64,000 nt of DNA, from positions 992,001 through 1,056,000 of the forward strand of contig JAKZZE010000004.1 in NCBI GenBank assembly GCA_024220505.1, read 5' to 3'. The stretch comes from Rhizopus arrhizus (taxonomy: Eukaryota; Mucoromycota; Mucoromycetes; Mucorales; Rhizopodaceae). The position numbers and the translations under genes were made by a program. Shown in pieces: positions 1-11,425 of the stretch (positions within the stretch are counted from its first letter, which is position 1; each line of letters opens with the position of its first letter). The notes under the pieces are model-generated. The model was not told the DNA's origin, searched no databases, and saw only the letters and a program-made list of their open reading frames with translations.

Positions 1-107
1 AGCATTTTTAATGCAACAGTATTTCAATTTATGTTAAACACAATCGTATACATAAAAAAAAAGATTTTATAACTGCTTTTTTTTTTAATATTTACACACT
101 ATTTCTA

Positions 108-866
108 TTATGAATCTTTCTTTGCGGCAGCAGCACGTCTAGCAGCCGATTGATGCAACACGTTTTGAACATTCTCTCTTGCATTAGATTTTTGCTTACG
201 ATCTTTTTCCATCAACACACTATCGGCCAAAAGGCTGTGGAAGGCATAATAGATACCTACAAATAAGGAAATAAACATGATGGCCAAGGTTGCCTTGAAT
301 GTCAGCCACTTGAGTTGAATCACATATGCTGTGAGCAGTTCAAGTCCTTCGACACGTGTAGGGAAAAGTTTCAAGAGAACAAAGAGCAAAAAGGATTCCA
401 AGAGGTCAACAGCTGTATTAAGCAAAGGCATCCAAACACCGGGACGAACAGCTTGGGGAGCCTTCTTGTAAGCATAACTGCAGAGAACCGTAAATGGGAC
501 AGTGCGAGATAAAACGAAGATGACGTCGTAAAACAAGTAGGTTAAGTAAGCCTGTCTTCCCTTTGGTCCATAACTATTTAAAGCATAAAATACATCATTG
601 GCGCTAGAGGGTGATTGATACTCGAGAATATCCAACATGGCCTCGCCATTTTCATCAATTCCTAAAGGATTTATAATCTATTCGAGCACAGGTCAATAAT
701 TTGTCTTTTTGCTTGTTTTCTTTTTTTTTACCACTGCATATCTGTAGAGTCTGTCCAATGTAATTTTTGCAACAACTACTGAGAATATAAGAATACGAGC
801 ATTAAATAATGAATTCAAAGCAAGCTCTGTAAAACGAGGAAAGGGATCTAAACGAAACTTCATCAT
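108..866 (-). CDS. Multi-pass membrane protein, unknown function
   Basis: Two exons are predicted: 866-732 and 677-108, joined across a 54-nt intron (donor GTAA, acceptor TAG), giving about 234 aa. The join keeps frame and puts a hydrophilic stretch beginning IINPLGIDENG between the halves. The start could be either of two adjacent ATGs (866 or 863). The protein has about four hydrophobic segments, around residues 20-37, 90-115, 125-150 and 175-200, then a basic Ala/Lys-rich tail ending AAAAKKDS. The KKDS end resembles a dilysine-type ER signal but lacks the strict spacing, so ER residence is only a guess. I do not recognise the family. Alternative: a longer N-terminus using upstream in-frame codons, which looks low-complexity and unlikely. 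Confidence 0.6.
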
Positions 867-1045
867 TAAAAAATAAAAGTGACAAGAACAAGAAAAAAAA
901 AAAAAAAAAGGCAATAAATTAAGGTTTATCCGACATTGAAGATCAAACCCCGGAAATAAAATCCAATGTATTTTCAATGCTGACATGATTGATATCATTT
1001 AATAAAGGGGGAAAAAGGGATGCGATTCTTTTATGTGCTTTATGT

Positions 1046-2837
1046 CTAATTTTTTACTGTAAAAAATGAACTTATGGCTGCAGATTTTACAGATTTTCTG
1101 ACTGTTGTCTTTTTTGTCAATTTAGTTGATGTTGTCGTCTATTCAATAAAAGTAAGTTGTTGTACTTGGATTTTTTTTTTTGTACCTTGAATTTTTCAAA
1201 AAGCTTTAATGCCTTCTTCAGACCTGTGGGTATAGGAGCTTTTTGTAATTCTGACATAGTAACCCATTTAATCTCTTCGGATTCCATGGGCTCATCATTC
1301 GATTCATACTGTACCCATTCAACATGATATACTTTTCTTATGTGAGAAAACAAATGGACTACATTACCCAAGTCATGTCTTGTGGGCTCTTCTAGCTCTA
1401 TGCTATATTTCATTTTCAAGTAATTAGTTGTTTCCAAACTTCTTGCTGAATAGTTTGTATTGGGAGATGTTAATTCGACACTTGGAAATTCCCAAAGCCC
1501 AGCTAATAAGCCTATGACTTATATATTAGTTTTTAAATAAGGGACGTACATCTTTATATGTACCTGTCTCTGGTCGCTTAGATATCAGATATAAAGGGTC
1601 GTTACCATTTGACCTAATTCTCTCCACGATGCTCACAGCACATTCCTCATCTCTTGGTGGTTTCTTCTCAACTTTAAGTGGATACCTTGTTACTGCGTAT
1701 GCATCCTCATTTAAATCAGACTGTATCTCATCACAAATTTCACACTCATGTTCACTTTCCATCTGCTTTCTTTTTTTTTCATTAAAGAATCCATTCTTTG
1801 AAAGGGATTTATACAACTGCAATTGATTAAATGCATGACAATTATTGCTGATAGGGCATTGATTACAGTTTGGATTTTGAGGCACACAGACACGAGCTCC
1901 GAGCTCCATCATAGCTTGGTTGAAATCACCTGGATTTGACTCTGGTACGATACTAGCCGCTATCCCCCTAAATTAATCCAGTCTGCTTAAGTTACAAAGA
2001 TCCCTTTCTTTTGCTTAATCTTACCAAAATAATTCTACTGTTTTTGCCTTTTTAGGATCTGCATGAATCGCTCGCCATCTTGACAAGACGCGTATAACAT
2101 TTCCATCTACAACTGGTGTTGCTTCTCCAAATACAATTGACGCTACAGCACCTGCCGTGTATCTTCCAACACCTGGTACCTCCCGTTGTAATTCTTGCGC
2201 ATTGTTGGGTAATCTTCCATCAAATTCACTCACAATTTTCTTTGCACCTTCCCATAATCTCTTTGCTCGAGAATAATATCCTAATCCTGCCCAGAGTGTA
2301 TTCACCTTTTCAAGGTCGGCTTTAGCTAAACTATGTATAGTTGGGAAAGCAGTCATCCACCGATTATAATAATCAATGACGGTAGCTACTTGTGTCTTAT
2401 TGTATACATTCATTAGTCTCCTTTCCTTTAGTTTTAATTGTGTTTTATAAATAAACCTGTTGAAGCATAATCTCGCTAACCCAAACTATTTAAAATTAAG
2501 CATCAATACCTATCTTACAAAAAAAAAAAAAAAAAAAATAGAGGGGAAGCTCACCTTCATATGCTCTCTGAGCTAAAGTCTAAAATACAAAAGAGATTAA
2601 GAATAATAAAGCACGTAAAGAAACCATTACCTCTTGATCCCAGTTTTTATCTCTTTCTTTTCTCCAAGGCATATTTGTTCTTTTCTCTACTTGATACCAC
2701 CTCAATAAATCGTGTTGAATCTCAAGCTTTTCCTCGGCTGAAACAGTATGATAATCATTTGAATGATGTAGTCGTTTACTTTTAATACATTCTTCTATTT
2801 TCGACGATGAATGTCCACGATCTACCTTGGCTGTCAT
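1046..2837 (-). CDS. MUTYH: Adenine DNA glycosylase (MutY/MUTYH homologue)
   Basis: This base-excision repair enzyme removes adenine mispaired with 8-oxoguanine in nucleus or mitochondria. Seven exons are predicted: 2837-2631, 2567-2555 (13 nt), 2485-2457, 2395-2025, 1967-1564, 1511-1186 and 1138-1046; frames close throughout, giving 480 aa. Visible family marks are the catalytic Glu in [13 protein letters not shown], the helix-hairpin-helix [11 protein letters not shown] followed by the catalytic Asp of VVDGN, and the [4Fe-4S] ligands [19 protein letters not shown]-terminal NUDIX-like 8-oxoG-recognition domain starts at [10 protein letters not shown]. The last exon adds a basic segment ending SAAISSFF, which resembles a PCNA-interacting (PIP) box. 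If the last intron were retained, the protein would instead end in a lysine/leucine-rich tail. Family assignment is secure; the start at 2837 is the first in-frame ATG. Confidence 0.93.
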
Positions 2838-3169
2838 AGGATTTAAGCAAGAAAAAAAAAAAAAAAAAAAAAAAAAAACTTTTTTTTTCTATCCGCTTTG
2901 ATGTACTCCGAGAATTCATAATCATCGCCGGCTACGGAATACAGTGGATTAAAAATCAACATTTATGTATTCAAAGGCTCTATTGAGCGCTTGGTTAAAA
3001 ACATTTCTTTAACTGGACCAAGTAAAATGGTGCAATGCTCTAAAAAAAGCCTCCAAAATTAATGATAAAAAATGAAAAGGTAATTTAAAAGGCATAATCG
3101 CTTTTATTTTAGTTGCCTTTCTTTTTTTTTTTTTTTTTTTTTTTTGCTATTTTATTGTCATCTTAACGC
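2838..3169. other. Intergenic, AT-rich
   Basis: No gene is seen. The stretch holds an A-run of about 27 nt (2852-2878) directly upstream of the MUTYH start and a T-run of about 23 nt near 3122-3145. These are typical fungal poly(dA:dT) promoter tracts, although the T-run also sits next to the LINE-like relic. Confidence 0.6.
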
Positions 3170-3880
3170 AATGAGTTTGATTTTGACAATGAGAACTACC
3201 CAACTGAATCAAATGTCAATTTTGACCCATTCATTGAACAACTAAAGTGTGATGATATCAGTTTAACTACAATGAAGAATCATCAATTAAAGACAGTGTT
3301 CAACTTCAACACAAGTTCACAAATTATAAATATAAATAACAAAAACTGGAAAGCTTTTATCAGTAGTCCTATACATTATATTCCTAGAAATGTATGGTAC
3401 AAACTCCTTTATCAAAATTACCAACTCGGTCCAATTTGCATAGAATAATTTCAGCAAATACAAAAGTTGAATATTACCAACTGTGTAAGTTACTAGAAAC
3501 AGAGAAGCATATGCTTTTTGTTTGCATTCATAAATAAGGCTTATGGAAAGCAGCTTTCAAAAAATATTTGTCAAATCCTAAAGATGTAATTTTAGTTCTA
3601 TACTCCGAGATCTATCTACACTTGAGCTTTCCAAGTATTATATCTTGCACTGCCATGGCAAATTCACAATATATGACCCTTTTTTTTTTTGCTATAGTCA
3701 TCCCATTTGTATGGGAAACCCATTAACAACAATTCTTTGAACAGACTTTCCTTTTGGGCGAAGTTATCATCAATCAAATCCAGAAAGCACTGTTGAAACT
3801 ATCTGCTTACAGTTTTTTATGCCAATATCTTTTATATTTTCATAACGAGTTACTGTTCAATACACTTGTATCACTTTTGA
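3170..3880 (+). pseudogene. Decayed C-terminal fragment of a LINE ORF2 (zf-RVT region)
   Basis: Translation in shifting frames gives pieces that align by eye with the C-terminus of the intact LINE ORF2 at 21-25 kb. A segment near 3345 (WKAFISSPIHYIPRNVWYKL) matches ORF2 WKRFWNMDIPLAIRTPWYRL. A piece near 3480 (CKLLETEKHMLFVC) matches the zinc-knuckle-like CRLCGDPSTPENSDHFLFRC. A piece near 3710 (WETH..QQFFEQTFLLGEVIINQI) matches WKAHWRFIFDNTPFDSMIIYQQI. In-frame stops and frameshifts separate them. The order of the three blocks is preserved, so this is an old truncated copy on the plus strand. It is more diverged than would be expected of the same subfamily. A domesticated single-exon gene seems ruled out by the stops. 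Confidence 0.6.
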
Positions 3881-4021
3881 ATCCTTATACTCTTTAGTGA
3901 GTTTTAATAAATATTAAAAATTTCATCCATAAAAAAAGTTTAAAAGACTGTACACACCCTTTGTGTGTAATCCTCCTTATTTCTCTTTCTCTTTTTATTT
4001 TTTTTAAAAAAAAACTAGTCG

Positions 4022-4256
4022 ATGGATGTACACAAAAGACATTCATTATTTAATCAGACACAGGAGCAGACTTCATTTACTGTATTTCAACCAGGCTTTT
4101 TTAATCAAACATTAGAACCTGAATCTCTCGAACATTTCGATTTCGAAAGAGCACCTGCTCACAACACTATAGAAGAAGATGGACCCATCCCACACTCTTC
4201 AGATGTCACTTCTCATTCGGTTGTTACTAGCTGCGCAAGCTATGCGCCTATGATAA

Positions 4257-4287
<31 letters not shown>

Positions 4288-5553
4288 ACAACAAATGAAT
4301 CAGTTACCAGTAGAAGAATACGATCTTGAATCCATTCAAATACATCAAAGAATATTAAAGGAAAGAAAAGTAAAAAATTATCAGATCTTTCCCGGAAACA
4401 CAAGATTTTTATGTGGAGGAAGATTGGTAACAAGCAAAGATTATCGAGCGTTCATAGCTGCTTTGCTCATTTTTATCACACCAGTTGCTTTATTTTGCAT
4501 ATTCACGTAAGTAAGAGAAATACAGTACTCATTTCTTGCTGGTAACAAACAGAGCATTTAGTTGTCCATTTTTATGGAACGAAGTTCATCCAGCGATACC
4601 CATTATATTTGCCTACTTATTTATACTTGCATTTGCTTCCATGTTAAAGACCTCTTGGACTGATCCGGGAGTAAGTTTATTTAATGTTATGATGTTTCTC
4701 CCTGTTTATATATATTGTATATTAGATTATTCCAAGAAATTTAGATACACAAGAAGAAATAGAAGAAAATGCCTCGAGTATCAACCCATCCATCATATCG
4801 GGCATCTATCAAAAAGAGATTCAGATCAAGAATACTTCTTGGTCCCTGAAATATTGTGATACATGTAAAATATACCGTCCACCTAGAGCAAGTCATTGTC
4901 GGCAATGTGATAATTGTGTTGGTAAGAAAGAATTTCGAATTTATTTTTGGCACTAACAATATGCAAAATAATAGAGTATGAGGATCACCATTGTATTTGG
5001 TTAAACAATTGTGTTGGTAAACGAAATTACAGATCATTTTTTACGTTTATTGTCACTTGCGTTATTCTGTGTATTTTTGTCATTGTTTTCGATATTTACC
5101 ACTTGTTGTTCATTGCTAGAAATCACAAAGAACAAGGCTTTAGCTTTGTGGCTTCTCAGTCACCAATCAGCCTTCTATTGATTATTTATTGTTTCATATT
5201 AGTCTGGATGGTTGGTGGTTTGACAGTATACCATTGTCTTTTAATCATGCGTGGTGTAACCACACACGAACAAGTAAGTCATTTTAAGGCACCATTTATA
5301 CACATTCACCAACCTTGTTTTATAAAAAAAAGCTACGTAGTGACATTCTGAAATTAAAATACCCTGATTTGGGCGTAAACCCTTACAATAAAAAGAGTCC
5401 ATTTAAGAACATGGCCCAAGTTTTGTGTCAACCACAACCAAAGAGGTAAATAGAAATGAATAGATTGCGTGTGTGCTTTGTCTAAAGTTTTCTTTCCTTT
5501 TTAGTTATCTTCGCAGACGTAAAATGGCAGACCCCATTATTGAAAAGATATAG
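4022..5553 (+). CDS. DHHC palmitoyltransferase, Erf2-like
   Basis: An integral-membrane protein S-acyltransferase, probably of the Erf2 type that palmitoylates Ras-like proteins with Erf4. Six exons are predicted: 4022-4506, 4553-4670, 4726-4921, 4975-5273, 5333-5445 and 5505-5553, giving 419 aa. The cytoplasmic N-terminus carries a CAG/CAA-coded polyglutamine tract (4258-4292). Two membrane segments follow (RAFIAALLIFITPVALFCIF and IPIIFAYLFILAFAS). The Cys-rich domain reads CDTCKIYRPPRASHCRQCDNC. The active site is EYEDHHCIWLNNCVGKRNYR, with DHHC intact but split by an intron just upstream. Two more membrane segments come next, then the TTxE motif (TTHE) and an NPY-containing tail. The membrane order is typical of fungal Erf2. 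Substrate identity is inferred from family only. Confidence 0.9.
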
Positions 5554-7234
5554 CATGTTTTTTGTACGCATATAACTGACCTTTTGTTTATCCTCTTTAT
5601 TGTATGACATAAACTGATGTATAATACCTTGATTATCAATATGCTTTTGTAAATCAAAATCAAATTTGATCTTCTTTGCTATTGTTGGATTATTTTATCT
5701 TTTTTGTCAAATGTCTTTAAAAAATAGCGACAGTATATAACCTCATTATGTTTGACAATTAATTTTGTTTGAACATTAAGGTTTAGTATTATAAAAATCC
5801 TTTCAATACCCTTTCTATTATTTTCAAACAATTTGGTCAAATATTTTTGGAACAGAACATGTTACTTGTAAATATTAGGCTTTATCTGGCGATTACTTAT
5901 TTCAACTAGATAAAAATGAAAACTAGTAACTGTCTTTTATATATATTGCTGTTTGGGCTGAAAGTAAGTGTCTTCATCCTCATTATTCATCACATAACCT
6001 TTTTTTTTTTTGGCTTTCATTCTTTGCTGTCAATCTAAACTAGTATTATGACGAATTCTAGCATGTAGAATCTCCAAAAATATTGCCTCTAGAATTCCCC
6101 TATAATGCCATAACGCAAAATAAGCGATGTTAAGTTATCTATGTTATGTATCGTTAAATTGTATCGCTGTTTGTCAGGTATAAATTAGAAAGAAAAAAAT
6201 GGCACTTGTATTATATAGCTTTATTGGATGTCGTTCTGTAAATTTCCAACTTATTAAGGGAGTGATCTGAAAACTGTTTTAACCCTTCTCCTCTTGGCCC
6301 TTTTTCATACTTTATTTTCCTGCAAATTACTGTAACTTGATCAAAATTGAAAAATTATGTTCTACTGCTTTTAAAAGCTGGTTGATTTGGACAACCAAAG
6401 CGAGAATATGGTTTTATGTTACTACAGCTCTTTTTAAAACTAGTATTTATTTAGAGCAGATCATAAGCTTATACACACATAAAGCATATCTCAATGAAGA
6501 GCTTCAAGATTGCATTTTACCGAAAAAGAAAATTGAAGACATTTAATGTTATTAAATGAATTTCAGGTTGATACCAGTTTTATAAATTTTAAAGACTATC
6601 CAAATCCTACTACCAACAAGCAAGAAATAGTTTTTAAATGGTTTCCCTTCATGTATTTCTTGCTCATAAAAAGAATGAATGAGCTTGTGTCTAGTACGGA
6701 GCTTATCAAGACAAAGGCTGGTTTTGTGCTTGGAGCATCACAAGTAAACCAGCAGCACATACAAGTTGTAGGGCTGTTAATTCCTGCTATTTTTTGGTTA
6801 GCAAAATAGTTTTTTTTGTTGTGTTACTTCTAATTCATCTACTTGCTCATATGTATCAATTGAAATTTCTAGTACTGTTTTTGCCCCTATGAATATCGAC
6901 GATTTGCATAGCAATCAAAACAAATACCTGAAGAGATCCCACAAAACATTATCATACAAAATGATGACGTTGTGGATGCCGGGCACATTATAGCGTTTAA
7001 ATGAAGATGATATTTCAATGACTAAAGTGCCTAAAATACACCTAATGAAGGTATATGAATGACAGAATTAAAGCAATTTTATCCTTTAGTAATCAAGTTT
7101 AAAAGATTATCTTCAATCATGTTACACTGCTCAAGTCGCAACGTCACCATCTCCTCAATATAGAAATTTTATCCAGAAACACAGCAGTTCTTTTTTTTTT
7201 TTTTCTTTTTTTTTATTTGATAAGACAAAAAAAA
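5554..7234. other. Long intergenic region with two unassigned small ORFs
   Basis: No recognisable gene is present. Two adjacent open frames, 6337-6546 (69 aa) and 6546-6809 (87 aa, overlapping the first at its stop), have mixed amino-acid composition rather than the Phe/Ile/Lys bias of random AT-rich frames. I cannot match them to a family. They could be a decayed gene with one frameshift, or chance. A pyrimidine-rich promoter tract (7191-7214) precedes the aminotransferase. Confidence 0.45.
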
Positions 7235-8685
7235 ATGTATATCAATTTGAATCATGGGCAGCCTTCTTTAGACTTATTACCTACTGAACTCTTTAGAAAA
7301 GCTGCACAAAATGTTTTTAGTGAACCTAACGCTGCTAAAGACATTTTGCAGGTATGATAAATTTATTTTTCACACAAAAAGAATTAGAATAAACAATGAA
7401 TTTACAGTATGGACCAGAACGAGGTCATCCTGAGTTCCTTGAAAACTTGGCTAAATTTCTAACAAAAGAATACAATGCTCCTGTATCAAGGTCTGTGTTA
7501 CAAACATTAAAATAAAAAGCGCATACTCAAGCCCTGCAAACAGCAAACACTTGTGTGTAACGCCAGGTGCCTCGCTATCACTTCAGCATATCATATCCAT
7601 CCTAACAAGGCCTCAAACTCAGACTAGGCACATTTATTTGCAAGATCCAACTTACTTTCTCGTCTTTGACATCTTTTTTGATCTTGGGTACCGTCGTGAG
7701 CAGTTTGTGAGTGTTCCTGATCGTGCGGACGGTATAGACATTGATGTTTTGGAAGAGCATCTTGAGCGAGAGTATCGAGAACAGGCTGGAGGCAGAGACA
7801 GGGATCCTATGATATTTGACTCTGTTCTCTATTGTGTGCCCACACATGCAAACCCCACTGGATCTGTCTTATCAGACGAAAAGCGAAAGAGGCTAGTAAA
7901 ACTGGGGAAAGAATATAACATGCTAGTAATATGTGATGATGTGTATGACATATTGACATATGAAGGACCTGTACCCAAGCGATTGGTTGCCTACGATTTG
8001 GAAGATCAAGAAGGAAAACATGTGGTGATCAGCAATGGGACATTTTCAAAGTTGTTAGCACCGGGAGCAAGAGTCGGCTGGATAGAGACACATGAAGACA
8101 TCATTAAACAATTGGGTGATTGGTAAACTTATACTTAGCCTTGATATGCATCATGCATCACTATATTAATGAAATTGATACGTTCTTTAGTGGTTCCTTC
8201 ATATCTGGTGGTTCTCCTGCTTATTTATGTAAGAAAACACGAAAATGCCTATTTATTGGACTTAATTTTCATCTTTTTTTTTTTTTTTTTTTTTTACTGA
8301 TACAGCAAGTCAGATAGTAAATGATATATTGAAGAATAATGTAATAGAACATCATGTTCAATTCTTGAGAAAAGAATTGAGTGCTCGGCTTAACGCAGGT
8401 CTTTGGGACCCCATTCAAAAATATTTAATTCCATTAGGCTGTAGTGTTTCCTTTAAACCAAAAGGAGGATATTTTATTTGGCTTACCCTTCCATTTAATA
8501 CTAAAAAACTCACAAAAATTATCAAGGAAAATGATCTACAAGTTGGTGTAGGCGATGGTGAGCTTTTTAATGTTAAAAAACCTGCAGAATGTGATATTCG
8601 ATTATCTTTTTCTCATTATGATATTCATACATTACAAGAAGCCATTGAACGATTAAGAAAAGCCATCTCGATTGGACTTGTATAA
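7235..8685 (+). CDS. PLP-dependent aminotransferase class I/II (2-aminoadipate/aromatic type)
   Basis: A fold-type I PLP aminotransferase. Five exons are predicted: 7235-7351, 7408-7490, 7544-8122, 8191-8228 (38 nt) and 8306-8685, giving 398 aa. Seen in order are an N-terminal NHGQPSLDLLP, YGPERGHPEF, the PLP-pocket VTPGAS, VPTHANPTG with the carboxylate-proximal Asn, the Asp/Tyr of ICDDVYD, and the Schiff-base lysine in GTFSKLLAPGARVGW. The C-terminal domain contains FKPKGGYFIW and the substrate-binding Arg of DIRLSFS. The GTFSK..APG pattern is characteristic of the MocR/2-aminoadipate/yeast YER152C-like subgroup. The exact amino donor cannot be told from sequence. No targeting peptide is evident. 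Confidence 0.9.
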
Positions 8686-8941
8686 ACCTATTTGGTATTT
8701 ACATTGGCTTATTATCAGATAGAATATTGTCTCCCTTTTATACAATTAATTATTCTATGTTTTAACATTACAATAAACTATAGATGAAAACCCCTTTTCA
8801 ATCATGTGTGTTTATATAAATTCTATAATATTAAAAAAGGAGGTGGGGCATGTACAACGTTTCTTTATTCAAGTATTACTGTATTATACTCTCATAAGAT
8901 GATAAGAAAAGAGTTTTTTCATGATATATTACAAATCAAAT

Positions 8942-9565
8942 TTACAACATAATATCAATCATTTCTCCTCCGCTATCTTCTTCAATAACAGAATCAAATT
9001 TATCTGAATTTGAGCCTTGTTGAGATTGTTCATGAACTATGGTCTGATTCTCTATGAAAGCAGAATCGGATTGTTCACTTTTAAATATAATGATGTTGCA
9101 TTCACCATCATTACTACTGTCCGTATCTAATCCATTCAAAGGATGGAGCATGTCCTCTAGTAGTCTTCGTCTGTGTAACTTTTTTGTTTTTTGTTTCTCT
9201 TTCCGTCTTTTTTGCTGTTTTTCAATAGGAGGCGTTAAAGACAGCTTTTTCCGTCGCTGTGGTGCCTCCTGTTGTATGCACGCGTTCACATAAAATAGGA
9301 TGCTTTCCAACTGTTCTCTATCAAGCTTTGTAAGATCAATCTCGACCTCATCTTCTTCATCCGCCACGTGCTGTATGATAGTTAGAATACCTGGCAAATA
9401 AGCAGAATCAAGCTGATTTGTGATTTTGTACAAAATCGCGTCTTCTAGTTGATGTCTATTTACTGATTCATCTGTGCTGGTGGATAGATCGTCTTCATCT
9501 TGTTCGGATGATGAAGATAGTGAGGATACTGAACTATTTCTTTTGTACGATACTGTATCTGTCAT
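8942..9565 (-). CDS. Hypothetical charged nuclear-type protein
   Basis: A single-exon 207-aa frame on the minus strand. It has a Ser/Glu/Asp-rich N-terminus (residues 8-30), then a compact conserved-looking block around residues 38-95 including LPGILTIIQ and DEVEIDLTKLDREQLESILF. A strongly basic KQQKRRKEKQKTKKLHRRR segment (likely a nuclear localisation signal) and an acidic C-terminal tail follow. The DEVEIDLTKLD part recalls the NET domain of BET-type proteins and similar short helical transcription-associated modules, but the match is weak and rests on memory of the motif. It is transcribed convergently with the aminotransferase, whose stop is about 256 bp away. Coding status is well supported by composition; function is unknown. 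Confidence 0.6.
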   Translation of the reverse strand: MTDTVSYKRNSSVSSLSSSSEQDEDDLSTSTDESVNRHQLEDAILYKITNQLDSAYLPGILTIIQHVADEEDEVEIDLTKLDREQLESILFYVNACIQQEAPQRRKKLSLTPPIEKQQKRRKEKQKTKKLHRRRLLEDMLHPLNGLDTDSSNDGECNIIIFKSEQSDSAFIENQTIVHEQSQQGSNSDKFDSVIEEDSGGEMIDIML

Positions 9566-10654
9566 TTTATTATATATATTCCAAGTTTCAATAAACTATC
9601 AAAGTGTTTTTTTTATAAATAAATGAAAAAGAACTGCGGAAGCCTTTTTTTTTCTTTTTTCTAAAAAGTAAATTCATTGCAACATGCTGCGGTTCTTATT
9701 AGTAATTTATCCTGTTTTAAATATAAACTGCTCATATAAAAAAAAGTCTATTGTTATTATTTATCAAAAAGGAAAGATATCATTGTCTCATGAATTCACT
9801 GTATACAATTTGAAAATTAACATACACAATGAGATAAAGGCACAAGAATAAGGTTTAGCATAATAATAAATGCCATGCAATAATATTTTTTTCATATATT
9901 ACACTTTTATAGTATAAAACAATGGATATCGAAGGCTCCATAAAAGAAAAGAAGCTATTTAATAAGGAGCTTTTGTTTTGCCGCAATCTTATCTCTCTCT
10001 CCTTCCAAGTTTATTTTAAGTAATACTAAATCATTATTAAAAAAGGGGAGAGTTAAAGTATATAATAACTACAAAGAGGAGTAAATACTGAACAGTGAAA
10101 AAGTTAATACTAAGAATAGTTATCAATTTTTACTTTATTTCGGCGTAAAAAGAACTTGATATGCTTGATTGACAAATGGAGAAGAGAGAGAATCTCCTAA
10201 AATAAAATATCGTTCTAGCCAGTTAAATTAGGAGGTAAATGAGAAAAACACTATATAAAATTACCATTTAAAGTAATTAAGCAACTGACATGCTTCGGTC
10301 TGTGATGGTGCATTCTTTTGACTAAATGCACATGCTCTTATATTAAGCTTATATTCACTATACTCACTATAAACAAACTAATAATTAAAGCAATCTGTTT
10401 ATAAATGTATACCAATAAACTAATACAATTGCTATAAAAAAAGAGACGAAGAATAGACACGTTCTGTTTCTTTGTTTGGTACATACTGTTGATAGGAGAA
10501 GAAACAAAAGAAGGGGGTGCGATGAGAAACTTAAGATTCTCTCCCTTTTGTATCTCCCTTTCTCCTTCCTTGTTTATGAAACATATTTATATAAAGCAGT
10601 TGTTTTCTTTTACTTCTCTACATAAGAAAACATACACTCATTTATAAATTAAAA
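9566..10654. promoter_or_regulatory. Intergenic region with TATA box for the acidic secreted protein
   Basis: No gene is seen in 9566-10560. A TATA-like TTATATAAAG lies at about 10587-10596, about 60 bp before the ATG at 10655, followed by a pyrimidine-rich TTTTCTTTTACTTCTC tract and a short A-rich leader. This is a textbook strong-promoter layout and suggests the downstream gene is highly expressed. Confidence 0.5.
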
Positions 10655-11308
10655 ATGCGTTACAATATCCTTACTCTTGGTTTAATTGCTACTGCTTTCA
10701 TCGTCTCTATTAGTGCTCGTGCTTTGCCTGAAGAAGGTGTTCAATCTACTGATATTTCTTATCCTCAAAATGATATTATTGGTACTCATCAAGATACTGA
10801 TGTACAACGCCGTGCTTTAGAATCGGTTACAAAGAAGCGCTTCGCCTCTGCTATTTATCGTCGTATTCCCTCTGAAGAAGGTGAAGAGGAAGAAGAAGAG
10901 GAAGAGGAAGAAGAAGAAGAAGAGGAGGAGGAAGAGGAGGAAGAAGAAGAAGAAGAAGAAGAAGAAGAAGGTGGTGAATCTCAAAACACCGATTCCTCTA
11001 CTTTGGCTCGTCGCCGCTCTCAAAAAGATCAAGATAAATCTACTGATGATTCTGATATCGTAAGCAAAACAGAAGACAAAGTTGAAAATACTTTGGATAA
11101 CGCTCCAGGTGTCGCTGATGAGGACAATGATTCTGATAACTCTGATGACTCTGATGACTCTGACGACTCTGACGATGATTCTGATGACTCTGACGATGAA
11201 GAATCTGGTTCTACATTGACTCGTCGTCAAGACGCCCCAATTGATCCTGCCTCCTCTCCCGAAGAAGCATCCGCAGATCAATCAAGTAACAATGGCAATA
11301 CGGAAGAA

Positions 11309-11343
<35 letters not shown>

Positions 11344-11425
11344 GGAAGAAGAGGAAGAGGAAGAAGAGGAAGAAGAAGAGGAGGAAGAGGAAGAGGAAGA
11401 GGAAGAAGAAGAAGAAGACGAATAA
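10655..11425 (+). CDS. Secreted poly-Glu / Asp-Ser repeat protein
   Basis: A 256-aa single-exon gene. Residues 1-22 form a signal peptide (hydrophobic LTLGLIATAFIVSISA, likely cleaved after SARA or ISA). The mature part contains two long glutamate tracts, about residues 74-105 and 217-256, encoded by mixed GAA/GAG repeats. Between them lies a Ser-Asp-Asp tract (residues ~158-182). Dibasic or KR-type sites (QRR, KKR, YRR, LARRR, LTRRQ) separate the segments and look like kexin (Kex2) sites; the pair TLARR and TLTRR is repeated. The protein would be extremely acidic, which fits calcium or metal binding or a cell-wall or matrix role, but that is inference. Tract lengths are likely polymorphic. 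The opposite-strand and frame-shifted open frames here are shadows of the repeats. Confidence 0.75.
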
